This document shows positions 1 through 5,090 of a stretch of DNA of 5,090 nt, one piece after another. Made by a program: the position numbers and the translations under genes. Origin of the DNA: Syntrophaceae bacterium (GTDB lineage Bacteria > Desulfobacterota > Syntrophia > Syntrophales > Fen-1087). How positions within the stretch are numbered: the first letter of the stretch is position 1; each line of letters starts with the position of its first letter. Location: contig PMNM01000003.1 in the NCBI GenBank assembly GCA_003161855.1, forward strand, positions 660-5,749, given 5' to 3'. The notes under the pieces are model-generated. The model saw only the letters and a program-made list of their open reading frames with translations. It searched no databases and was not told the origin of the DNA.

Positions 1-486
1 CCGCGCGGGATTTGCGGTCTTATTGACTGGCGTCTCAACGGCATGATTTCGAGAGAAATTAAGCAGGGGAAAATCAACGGAGAATTTAAAGAAAAGATAG
101 TTATTCCCTTTCCCCAACGCATTGGCTCCGAAATACTGCTTCTCTTTGGTCTGGGAAATAGTTATGATATAAATTACGATAAGATTTATAATGCCGCTTA
201 CCTCATTGCGGAAGCTGTCGATGGAATGTCTCTGCGCAGTTTTGCTTTTGACGTTTGTGGAGAAGACCGCTCCAGTCTGGCCACCTCGAATACCGTGGAA
301 GCAATGGTCACCGGAATTTTTGATTTTCTATCCGCGGACATAGAAAAAATCGCCAACATGACTGCTTGCATCGTTACTTCTCCATCCCATCTTCAGAAAG
401 TATCGCTGGGCATTCAACAATTCAAGACCAATGTAAATGATAAGGGCTCTGTGGATGTGGGTGCGTTAGAAAATAGTTTTGCCTAA
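1..486 (+). CDS. M17 leucyl aminopeptidase N-terminal-domain protein (5' partial)
   Basis: The frame is open from base 1 and ends at TAA 484-486, giving 161 visible residues. The ATG at 43 is internal: the codons before it read PRGICGLIDWRLNG and run straight into MISREIKQGKINGE. A G-L-x-D-W-R-L-x-G segment followed by a basic G-x-F/I-x-G-E stretch, then 'ILLLFGLG' and a later A-x-x-I-A-E-A-V segment, is the pattern of the N-terminal macro-like domain of M17 (cytosol aminopeptidase) proteins. The frame stops after that domain. The zinc-binding catalytic domain of M17 peptidases is absent, so this is a stand-alone N-domain protein with no expected peptidase activity. No signal peptide can be judged because the start is off-window. 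No clear terminator follows. Family assignment is from remembered motifs; the function of the free-standing form is unknown. Confidence 0.72.
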   Translation, partial: PRGICGLIDWRLNGMISREIKQGKINGEFKEKIVIPFPQRIGSEILLLFGLGNSYDINYDKIYNAAYLIAEAVDGMSLRSFAFDVCGEDRSSLATSNTVEAMVTGIFDFLSADIEKIANMTACIVTSPSHLQKVSLGIQQFKTNVNDKGSVDVGALENSFA

Positions 487-640
487 TACAAAGTTTCAAT
501 AGAAAAAATTAATATAAACTGAGTATTACGGATTGTGACATACACTTCACATTGACAGACCGTTGAGGAAATACCCGAAATCCAGATACCGATAAGTCAC
601 ATGCCGTCTTAAGAAATGTGCATCATAGATTTTTGGATAA

Positions 641-769
641 AGGTTTCAAAGTACGGTTGCCCGCCGGAAAGACGGCACGATCTGGTCTTGGGGAAATAAC
701 AGCAACGGTCAGGTCAATGGGAATACCGCGGACAGCCTGATTCCCGTGAACGCGCCGCAAAGCCTGTAA
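641..769 (+). pseudogene. Orphan RCC1-type repeat remnant
   Basis: An open stretch without a start codon lies between TAA 638-640 and TAA 767-769, encoding 42 residues. It contains TVARRKDGTIWSWGNNSNGQ, which fits the RCC1 (BNR-like) beta-propeller repeat consensus V-A-x-x-x-D-G-T-v-W-x-W-G-x-N-x-x-G-Q, followed by the usual P-V spacing (SLIPVNAPQSL). RCC1 proteins normally carry several such repeats of about 50 residues; here only one survives, with no start codon or signal peptide. It is most likely the tail of a lost surface or secreted repeat protein. It sits in the 303-base gene-free gap between the M17-like gene and the TetR gene. The rest of that gap (487-640 and 770-789) shows nothing I can support; 487-640 is visibly AT-rich while the remnant is more GC-rich. 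Confidence 0.6.
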
Positions 770-789
770 GAAATGTTCACTCAGGCAAT

Positions 790-1386
790 TCAGGAACACA
801 ATCCCTTGAAAATCAGATTGAAGAACTCTTCTGCTATACGGTCGATACTTGGATTGCCTCGTTTCCCCTTCTTCACGACGAAGTAATAGTATGCAGTCCT
901 CAGATGTGCGCCGACGAGAATGTTGGCCATAACTTCGATATCCAGATCTTTTCGAAAAAGGGTTGCCTCAACCCCTTTTTTTAGTTCATCAGTCACATAT
1001 TTCAGTAGTTTCTGTTCGAACCTTTCGATGTAAGTTTCAAAAATATCACTGATACCGGGCCCGATGCGCAGGTAAATATTGCAGAGATTTTCATTTTGCT
1101 TAAAAAACTGGAGGCTGCGGGTGATCAAAGCAAGAAAGTAGGTTCGCAGATCTTTTTGACCCGCGTCTGTCAAGGCGACCAGAACAGTTCTCTCCCACTC
1201 TTCGAGAAATCTTTCGAGAATCGCGATGAACAAGTCTTCCTTGTTATTGAAATACAGGTAGAAGGTACCCTTCCCGATTTTTACCTCCCGCAGGATATCT
1301 TCCACATGGGTTTGGTAATAACCATTTCGGGCAATAAGCTTTTTTGCCCCATCGAGAATCTGGTTTTTTCTTAACTCACCCTTCAT
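790..1386 (-). CDS. TetR/AcrR-family transcriptional repressor
   Basis: This 198-residue protein has the size and layout of a TetR-family regulator. The N-terminal helix-turn-helix region runs over roughly residues 8-55, with an I-L-D-G-A-x-x-L-I-A-R-N-G-Y start, the T-H-V-E-D-I helix, and the diagnostic recognition segment IGKGTFYLYFNNKEDL. The C-terminal two thirds is helical and would hold the ligand pocket and dimer interface; it does not identify the ligand. I chose ATG at 1386 because GGAAAG lies about 5 bases upstream (minus strand); a longer frame could start at TTG 1398 and would add only four residues. It is divergent from the FAD oxidoreductase gene, and the shared control region holds two palindromes, one overlapping its own predicted -35 element, which suggests autorepression and control of the divergent operon. 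The gene is intact. Family is secure; regulon and inducer are inferred. Confidence 0.93.
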   Translation of the reverse strand: MKGELRKNQILDGAKKLIARNGYYQTHVEDILREVKIGKGTFYLYFNNKEDLFIAILERFLEEWERTVLVALTDAGQKDLRTYFLALITRSLQFFKQNENLCNIYLRIGPGISDIFETYIERFEQKLLKYVTDELKKGVEATLFRKDLDIEVMANILVGAHLRTAYYYFVVKKGKRGNPSIDRIAEEFFNLIFKGLCS

Positions 1387-1413
1387 GCTTCTTTCCAATC
1401 AAATATTTTTTTT

Positions 1414-1442
1414 ACAATATGATAAATTTATCTTGACTTCAA
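1414..1442 (-). promoter_or_regulatory. Predicted sigma-70 promoter of the tetR gene
   Basis: On the minus strand TTGAAG (1442-1437) and TATTGT (1419-1414) are separated by 17 bases, a reasonable -35/-10 pair. Transcription would begin near 1407, leaving a short leader of about 20 bases before the ATG at 1386. The -35 box lies inside the palindrome at 1429-1446, so a bound repressor would block it. A perfect 12-base AT-rich palindrome, GATAAATTTATC (1421-1432), fills most of the spacer. Confidence 0.5.
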
Positions 1443-1446
1443 GATA
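1429..1446. promoter_or_regulatory. Candidate TetR operator 1
   Basis: TATCTTGACTTCAAGATA is a perfect inverted repeat of two 8-base arms around a 2-base centre. It lies in the divergent control region, 43 bases upstream of the repressor start, and covers the predicted repressor -35 box. Its size and symmetry fit the 15-20 base operators bound by TetR-family dimers. That the neighbouring regulator binds here is inference. Confidence 0.6.
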
Positions 1447-1477
1447 TTTTTATTTCATGTGTTTATAACATAATTAG

Positions 1478-1493
1478 ACCTGACTTGTCAGGT
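1478..1493. promoter_or_regulatory. Candidate TetR operator 2
   Basis: ACCTGACTTGTCAGGT is a perfect inverted repeat with 7-base arms and a 2-base centre. It has the same architecture as the first palindrome, with centres 48 bases apart, and both contain TGACTT, although in a different register relative to the symmetry axis. It lies 77 bases upstream of the FAD oxidoreductase start, directly before the AT-rich TTATATTTTAA run and after a weak -10-like CATAAT (1469-1474). I could not place a convincing -35/-10 pair for the plus-strand operon, so its exact position relative to that promoter is uncertain. Confidence 0.58.
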
Positions 1494-1570
1494 TTATATT
1501 TTAAGTAAGGCCGGCTACTGGATGTGAGAAAGCTTACCGTACAATAAAAACAGAGAAGGGGGATGAGACA

Positions 1571-2932
1571 ATGGGAAAAAAATATGATGCCATCATTATC
1601 GGGTGCGGTCCTGCGGGAATGGTTGCCGGTGCTCTGCTCTCCAACTCAGGGAAGCGGGTTCTCATGCTCGATAAAATGGATCGTCCGGGTGGAAGGGCAT
1701 GCGGGTTTCAGTACCGGGGGATCACATTCGATTATGGTATGCACCTCATGATTACCTCTGACGACGGCGTACTGGGGCAGACTTTAAGAAAACTGGGTAT
1801 CAATGTTAACTGGAAACAAATACCCGGACTCAAGGTGTTTACTGATGGAGCATGGAAGGACATGATGGATCTCGCACCTCTTAACGACCCGGAATTCGGT
1901 AATATAGCCGCTGAGATGATGGCAATGTCCGAAGATGAACTTGTGCAGTGTGACGATCTGTCTATTGAGGATTGGTTGAGAAAGCGCACATCAAAAGATA
2001 ATATCCTCGACTTCATGCGCGGCATGGCAATGGTCATCACGACCCTTCCCGATGCCAACGATATGGCAGCTTCAGAGGTAATCTTTTCCACTGCGCGCGT
2101 ATTAAAGACGGGAAAGTTTGCCGGAGTACCCGAGGGCGGTTATAGCAGGATGTGGGAGGCGATTGCCGACTTTATTCGTTCAAAGGGCGGTGATATCAGG
2201 CTGAATACAAGCGTAGGCCAGATTGCAATCAATAACGGGAAAACAGCGGGCGTCATGCTGGATATTAAGAAAGACCATGAATTTTTCATGACTGATTTTA
2301 TGCTTTCCGAGCAGGAACTTATTGAAGCACCTATTGTCATTTATACAGGGATGATATGGGATCTGTTTAAAATAGCTTCCACTGAGAAATTTCCTGATTT
2401 TTTTGTGAAGATGGTCAAGGGATTTACCGGAAATACGACAGCGGCTGTCGGCTGGGCGATCCTTGCCATGGACAGGCCGGCAACAGACAGTCTCTGCCAT
2501 CACGCTGTGTATAAGCTTAAGCACATGGGCCTACCTATGCAATACCTTCCGATCACCAATATCGATCCGTCTATTGCACCTCCCGGTACCCATCTATTTA
2601 TTGGGGGGTGTCCCTGTGAACTTGACACAAATAACCGTGAATTAATGGAAGAGAAGGCAGCATTGCACAAAGAAGATTTGGAAGAGCTTTTCCCCGGCAT
2701 ATGGAAAAGTGTGCAATGGGGCATTAAAGGAACATTTACGGGAATAGATGGTATAGCCAGACGTCCCCGCTGCGTGGGCATTTTCAGACCTGATTACAAG
2801 GCGCCGGGAATCGATGGACTGTATTTTGCAGGCGATACTGTACGCAGTAGGGGTGTAGGAATGGATTTTGCCTCACGTTCCGGATTGCGGTGTGTGGAGA
2901 GAATCCTGAATGAAAAATTTGATATAGAATAA
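1571..2932 (+). CDS. FAD-dependent oxidoreductase, CrtI/phytoene-desaturase-like
   Basis: This intact 453-residue flavoprotein has an N-terminal Rossmann dinucleotide fold: 'YDAIIIGCGPAG' with G-x-G-x-x-G at residues 11-16, the acidic end of strand two at D34, and the R-P-G-G-R motif at 38-42 found in CrtI, amine-oxidase and protoporphyrinogen-oxidase families. Residues 187-221 (P-E-G-G-Y... G-G-D-I-R-L-N-T-S-V-G-Q-I) match the second conserved block of that superfamily, and the C-terminal FAD-closing motif GLYFAGDTV is at 416-424. No transmembrane segment is obvious. The start is supported by a strong AGAAGGGGG ribosome site 8 bases before the ATG. Known relatives oxidise, reduce or isomerise carbon-carbon bonds of carotenoids, other isoprenoids and lipids; the substrate here cannot be read from sequence. 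An unusual G-G-C-P-C at 345-349 could be redox-active or structural. The ferredoxin-like gene follows within 31 bases, implying an operon and an electron-transfer partner. The divergent TetR gene is the probable regulator. Confidence 0.88.
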   Translation: MGKKYDAIIIGCGPAGMVAGALLSNSGKRVLMLDKMDRPGGRACGFQYRGITFDYGMHLMITSDDGVLGQTLRKLGINVNWKQIPGLKVFTDGAWKDMMDLAPLNDPEFGNIAAEMMAMSEDELVQCDDLSIEDWLRKRTSKDNILDFMRGMAMVITTLPDANDMAASEVIFSTARVLKTGKFAGVPEGGYSRMWEAIADFIRSKGGDIRLNTSVGQIAINNGKTAGVMLDIKKDHEFFMTDFMLSEQELIEAPIVIYTGMIWDLFKIASTEKFPDFFVKMVKGFTGNTTAAVGWAILAMDRPATDSLCHHAVYKLKHMGLPMQYLPITNIDPSIAPPGTHLFIGGCPCELDTNNRELMEEKAALHKEDLEELFPGIWKSVQWGIKGTFTGIDGIARRPRCVGIFRPDYKAPGIDGLYFAGDTVRSRGVGMDFASRSGLRCVERILNEKFDIE

Positions 2933-2952
2933 CAAATTATAATAAAGGGCGT

Positions 2953-2956
2953 GGAG
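2953..2956 (+). promoter_or_regulatory. Ribosome binding site for GTG 2964
   Basis: GGAG lies 7 bases before GTG 2964, in the 31-base gap after the FAD oxidoreductase stop. No comparable site precedes ATG 3367 (GTCGCG just upstream), which argues that the ferredoxin-like protein originally began at 2964 rather than at 3367. Confidence 0.5.
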
Positions 2957-2963
2957 AATACAA

Positions 2964-3366
2964 GTGAGCATCTACAAAAGCTCTGATTGATAATGCCTAT
3001 ATTCAATATTAGAGGAAACGCTTTATAAAGAAATCATCTCTCAAAATACTGAAAAAGCACGGATGGCGTATCGACCTTTTCATCCATGAATACATTTATT
3101 TTGTCTTCTATGTTCCATACGTCAATGTAGCGATATTCACTACAAGATTTGTCGACAGATATTTATCCTGGTGCAAGCCCATTGTAAGAATTACGGCTGG
3201 ATTTATATTTAGTAGGTACCACGGAAAAGTTCTTACGCCGAAAGACTCAAGAAAAATTATTACTCTTGATCACGATTTAAGTCTTACAAGTGATGAAAGT
3301 AAAAGAATACTCCCTTTCTCCCATGCCACCAAAATCATCTTTGAGAATCCTGGACTTATTGTCGCG
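2964..3366 (+). other. Disrupted 5' coding extension of the ferredoxin-like gene
   Basis: The frame of the ferredoxin-like gene is open without interruption back to 3013, adding 118 residues before ATG 3367, but contains no ATG, GTG or TTG there. The translation is convincingly protein-like, with segments such as KKHGWRIDLFIHEYIYF and a hydrophobic stretch (YIYFVFYVPYVNVAIF, about 3094-3141) that may be membrane- or partner-contacting. Further upstream the same frame reads ALIDNAYIQY (2980-3009), then TAG 3010-3012, then RKRFIKK. A GTG at 2964 with a ribosome site reads V-S-I-Y-K in another frame; removing one A from the AAAA run at 2976-2979 would join it to ALIDNAYIQY. The full protein would then be about 322 residues with one TAG at codon 16. 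This could be a decaying gene, an assembly error, or less likely recoding. Confidence 0.6.
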
Positions 3367-3933
3367 ATGGACTGCCCGTGCAAAATCGCAAGCAATGCAC
3401 CATGCAAACCGTTAAATGCGTGCATGGCCATAGGTGATCCTGTTGCCAGTTTCTGGCTCGAACACTGTCAGAAATATAATCCGAAGATAATGACCAGAAA
3501 CGAGGCTTTGGAGCATATCCGGAAACTCAGAGAAACAGGTCACATCCAGCAGATTTTTGCAAAAAAATCATCTCGCAGTCAGAATTATGCAATATGCAAC
3601 TGCTGCAAGATATGCTGCACGTCATTGAAGGGAACAAAAGTGGCTAAAAAGGCTGATAGAAATCTCAGCCAGACGGCCTCCTCAGGTTACTCTGTAAAGA
3701 TTGACAGAAGTAAATGCAAACTCTGTGGTAAATGTGTAAAGATATGTCAGTTTGAGGCAAATGAAATAATAGAGGGGAAGATTATCTACAACCGTCAGGA
3801 ATGTGTCGGGTGCGAACTGTGCGTCGAGCATTGCCCGAATGGGGCAAGGACACTTTATCTTGATAATGAAAGGCAAATATTACCCATGGATATCGATATC
3901 ATCGAAAGAATGTCTAATCAAAAAAATGAGTGA
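3367..3933 (+). CDS. Cysteine-rich 2[4Fe-4S] ferredoxin-like protein
   Basis: The uninterrupted ATG frame gives 188 residues. The C-terminal part is a bacterial-type 2[4Fe-4S] ferredoxin domain: C-x2-C-x2-C-x3-C at 117, 120, 123 and 127, and a second C-x2-C-x2-C-x3-C-P at 146, 149, 152 and 156. Before it lie two further cysteine groups, C-P-C at 3-5 with C13 and C19, and C-N-C-C-x2-C-C at 77-84, which could bind another cluster or metal. The protein would be cytoplasmic and carry low-potential electrons. ATG 3367 has no ribosome site and sits inside a longer protein-like frame (2964-3366), so this is probably not the true start; the complete protein would be about 322 residues. It follows the FAD oxidoreductase in the same direction and is most simply its electron-transfer partner. 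The ferredoxin domain is certain; the role is inferred. Confidence 0.82.
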   Translation: MDCPCKIASNAPCKPLNACMAIGDPVASFWLEHCQKYNPKIMTRNEALEHIRKLRETGHIQQIFAKKSSRSQNYAICNCCKICCTSLKGTKVAKKADRNLSQTASSGYSVKIDRSKCKLCGKCVKICQFEANEIIEGKIIYNRQECVGCELCVEHCPNGARTLYLDNERQILPMDIDIIERMSNQKNE

Positions 3934-4036
3934 AACTAAACCAGAACAAATCAGCGTCTCTAACCTCTTTGAGTTTCAGCATAGAATTTTGAAATATTCG
4001 TTTAATGGGCAAATGAAAAAGTATAGACCTGCATGA
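3926..4036 (+). CDS. Small hypothetical ORF overlapping the ferredoxin-like gene end
   Basis: An ATG overlaps the ferredoxin-like stop by 8 bases and opens a 36-residue frame beginning MSETKPEQISVSNLFEFQ and ending at TGA 4034-4036. The overlap would allow translational coupling, but no close ribosome site is seen. I recognise no domain. After the TGA the same frame stays open to 4183 and includes LCLECSLYMEHC, so the short frame may be the front of a longer broken gene rather than a functional small protein. Confidence 0.25.
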   Translation: MSETKPEQISVSNLFEFQHRILKYSFNGQMKKYRPA

Positions 4037-4274
4037 ACTTTTCGAACGAACCTAAAAAAGGAACTTTGTCTGGAATGCAGTTTGTATATGGAGCATTGTT
4101 CTGAGCAGTCGATTCGCATTTATCAGGACCCCTTATCGATTCAGTTGAAGGAGTATCGCAGAAAGGGGATAAAGGCCGCCTGAACTTGAGCAAAAGATAA
4201 AAGCGTTCGTGATGGATCGGGGCGTGCGGGTGGTGGTTATCGCAAAACCGGAAAAGCTGGATGGCCCTCCATAG
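4037..4274 (+). pseudogene. Broken coding remnants, possibly including a QueG-like N-terminus
   Basis: No intact gene occupies this gap between the ferredoxin-like gene and the converging nitronate monooxygenase, but two consecutive frames are protein-like. The first (4037-4183) reads ...KKELCLECSLYMEHCSEQ... and ends LKEYRRKGIKAA-TGA. The second (4173-4274) reads ELEQKIKAFVMDRGVRVV then IAKPEKLDGPP-TAG. The latter resembles the start of epoxyqueuosine-reductase-like (QueG-related) double-cluster iron-sulfur proteins, which open with a helix followed by G-x-x-x-V-G-I-A-x-P-E-x-L-x-G-P-P. The fragment ends 9 bases before the stop codon of the opposing gene, so the rest of such a protein has been lost. 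The identification is from memory and tentative; the sequence supports only 'degenerate coding DNA'. Confidence 0.35.
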
Positions 4275-4283
4275 ACGCTTTAA

Positions 4284-5090
4284 CTACAATCTTTCTTGCG
4301 ATGTTCCCAAGCCGGAGCTTGGGGACAAGAAAACCTTCTCCGGCATGGTCCTGCATATTTCATCGGCTTCCTTCACAATTCTTTCGATAAGTTCCGATAC
4401 CGTTGGAACATCATGAATTATGCCCTGGACCTGACCCGTCAGCTGAATCCCTTTTTCGGTGTCGCCGCCAATGGTCATCTTTTCTATCGCTTCAACGGCA
4501 ATGACAAAATGGGCAAGTTTCATGAGGAGCCCGGGGCCTCCCTGCAGCAGTGAACCGATGAAGACCTTTATCCACGGCATCTTCAGTTTTCGCGAAATCT
4601 TCAAAGAAGCCAGGAAGGCGCGGGGGAAACTCATGCCCCGCCGGATAGCCTTTTCCGCCTGCGGTGTTTTGAGCACACGGCAGAACAGCCCGTCGAAGCG
4701 GTCGGAATAAAGGGTATCTTCCATTCCGTACTGCATGGTTAGGTTCTTGGAAATGATATGAACAGGGCTTTCTTTCGTTATCGATAGACGAGTACCCATG
4801 TATACAGCATCCGCTCCCAGGGCAAGGGCTGCAACCAGTCCCCTGCCGTCGCCGATACCGCCACCGGCAATGACCGGTACCTTAACCTCATCAACAATGG
4901 AAGGCGTCATCACCAAAGTGGAGACGAGGCTCCCGTGGCCAGCAGCTTCATATCCGATAACACTCAGGGCGTCGGCGCCTGCCTCGATTGCGGCGTGGGC
5001 GTGTTTGGCAGTAGTGACTGTGCATATGATTTTTCCGCCGTAGTCATGAATTCTCTGGAAAAGTTTTTTATCTTTCCCGAGGGAAAATAT
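4284..5090 (-). CDS. Nitronate monooxygenase / 2-nitropropane dioxygenase-family flavoprotein (5' partial)
   Basis: The minus-strand frame is open from the right edge to TAG 4286-4284, showing 268 C-terminal residues; the start is off-window, and the internal TTG at 4916 is not a real start. The visible part is the second half of an FMN-binding TIM barrel: ADALSVIGYEAAGHG (about 4978-4932), with the family's G-x-E-A-G-G-H-like segment and its candidate catalytic histidine, then VPVIAGGGIGDGRG and ALGADAVYMGTRL, the phosphate-binding strands for FMN. The tail IQLTGQVQGIIHDVPTVSEL fits the usual C-terminus of the family. Members oxidise alkyl nitronates or related carbanions with flavin, but in anaerobes many act as oxidoreductases of unknown substrate or are FabK-like enoyl reductases. 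The gene converges on the plus-strand operon and is probably a separate transcription unit. Family is confident; the reaction is not. Confidence 0.88.
   Translation of the reverse strand: MFSLGKDKKLFQRIHDYGGKIICTVTTAKHAHAAIEAGADALSVIGYEAAGHGSLVSTLVMTPSIVDEVKVPVIAGGGIGDGRGLVAALALGADAVYMGTRLSITKESPVHIISKNLTMQYGMEDTLYSDRFDGLFCRVLKTPQAEKAIRRGMSFPRAFLASLKISRKLKMPWIKVFIGSLLQGGPGLLMKLAHFVIAVEAIEKMTIGGDTEKGIQLTGQVQGIIHDVPTVSELIERIVKEADEICRTMPEKVFLSPSSGLGTSQERL
4306..4323 (-). repeat. UNCG-type hairpin at the 3' end of the nitronate monooxygenase gene
   Basis: On the minus strand CCCAAGCTCCGGCTTGGG forms a perfect 7-base-pair stem with a UCCG loop closed by C-G, i.e. a cUNCGg tetraloop, a particularly stable RNA fold. 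It lies within the last 15 codons, ending about 20 bases before the stop codon. No run of T follows, so it is not a standard intrinsic terminator; it may protect the mRNA 3' end or be coincidental. Confidence 0.4.

Noticed and set aside
603..676. 8-base inverted repeat GCCGTCTT (603-610) / AAGACGGC (669-676)
   Set aside because: Short arms with a 58-base separation are expected by chance; no T-run or target-site pattern makes it a terminator or a mobile-element end.
775..798. Possible hairpin TGTTC...GAACA after the TetR stop
   Set aside because: Only 5 paired bases with a 14-base loop and no convincing U-tract, too weak to call a terminator.
1096..1374. 92-codon plus-strand frame inside the TetR gene
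   Set aside because: It lies wholly antisense to the well-supported TetR gene, has no domain resemblance, and is a shadow of the coding frame.
1732..3006. Several minus-strand frames of 60-120 codons opposite the FAD oxidoreductase
   Set aside because: They overlap an intact, motif-supported gene, are rich in serine and proline as reverse-frame shadows are, and have no promoter or ribosome site.
3803..3925. Upstream part of a 77-codon frame starting at ATG 3803
   Set aside because: It overlaps the second ferredoxin cluster region in another frame. Only the portion from ATG 3926 extends beyond the ferredoxin-like gene and is kept as a doubtful small ORF.
4002..4193. 63-codon minus-strand frame in the gap after the ferredoxin-like gene
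   Set aside because: No recognisable motif or start context; the plus strand there carries more protein-like fragments.
4296..5043. Plus-strand frames opposite the nitronate monooxygenase
   Set aside because: Antisense shadows of a strongly supported minus-strand gene.

Overview
The window looks like chromosomal DNA of an anaerobic Gram-negative bacterium, most likely a Desulfobacterota/Syntrophales-type organism. This is inferred from gene content: a stand-alone M17 N-terminal-domain protein, a CrtI-like flavoprotein beside a cysteine-rich 2[4Fe-4S] ferredoxin, and a nitronate-monooxygenase-like enzyme. Intergenic DNA is AT-rich and base composition is moderate. No tRNA, rRNA, CRISPR array or insertion sequence was seen.

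Layout: (1) 1-486, plus strand: the C-terminal part of a protein resembling the N-terminal domain of M17 leucyl aminopeptidases, cut by the left edge. (2) 487-789: no intact gene, but 641-769 carries one decayed RCC1-type repeat ending in a stop codon. (3) 790-1386, minus strand: a TetR/AcrR-family repressor. (4) 1387-1570: a divergent control region with two near-perfect palindromes whose centres lie 48 bp apart, one of them overlapping the predicted repressor promoter. (5) 1571-2932, plus strand: an intact FAD-dependent CrtI/amine-oxidase-fold oxidoreductase. (6) 2964-3933, plus strand: a cysteine-rich ferredoxin-like protein. Only the part from 3367 has an uninterrupted ATG frame. Clearly protein-like sequence extends upstream to a GTG with a good ribosome site, but is broken by a one-base frame change and an in-frame TAG. 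(7) 3926-4274, plus strand: small or broken coding remnants, including one that resembles the N-terminus of an epoxyqueuosine-reductase-like iron-sulfur protein. (8) 4284-5090, minus strand: the C-terminal 268 residues of a nitronate monooxygenase/2-nitropropane dioxygenase-family flavoprotein, converging on the preceding genes and cut by the right edge.

Working model (inference): the TetR protein controls itself and the divergent flavoprotein-ferredoxin operon. The ferredoxin would supply or accept electrons for a flavoprotein acting on a hydrophobic, perhaps isoprenoid or lipid, substrate. The broken ferredoxin 5' end and the remnants downstream suggest either that the operon is decaying in this strain or that the assembly contains indels. 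The flavoprotein and the repressor appear intact.
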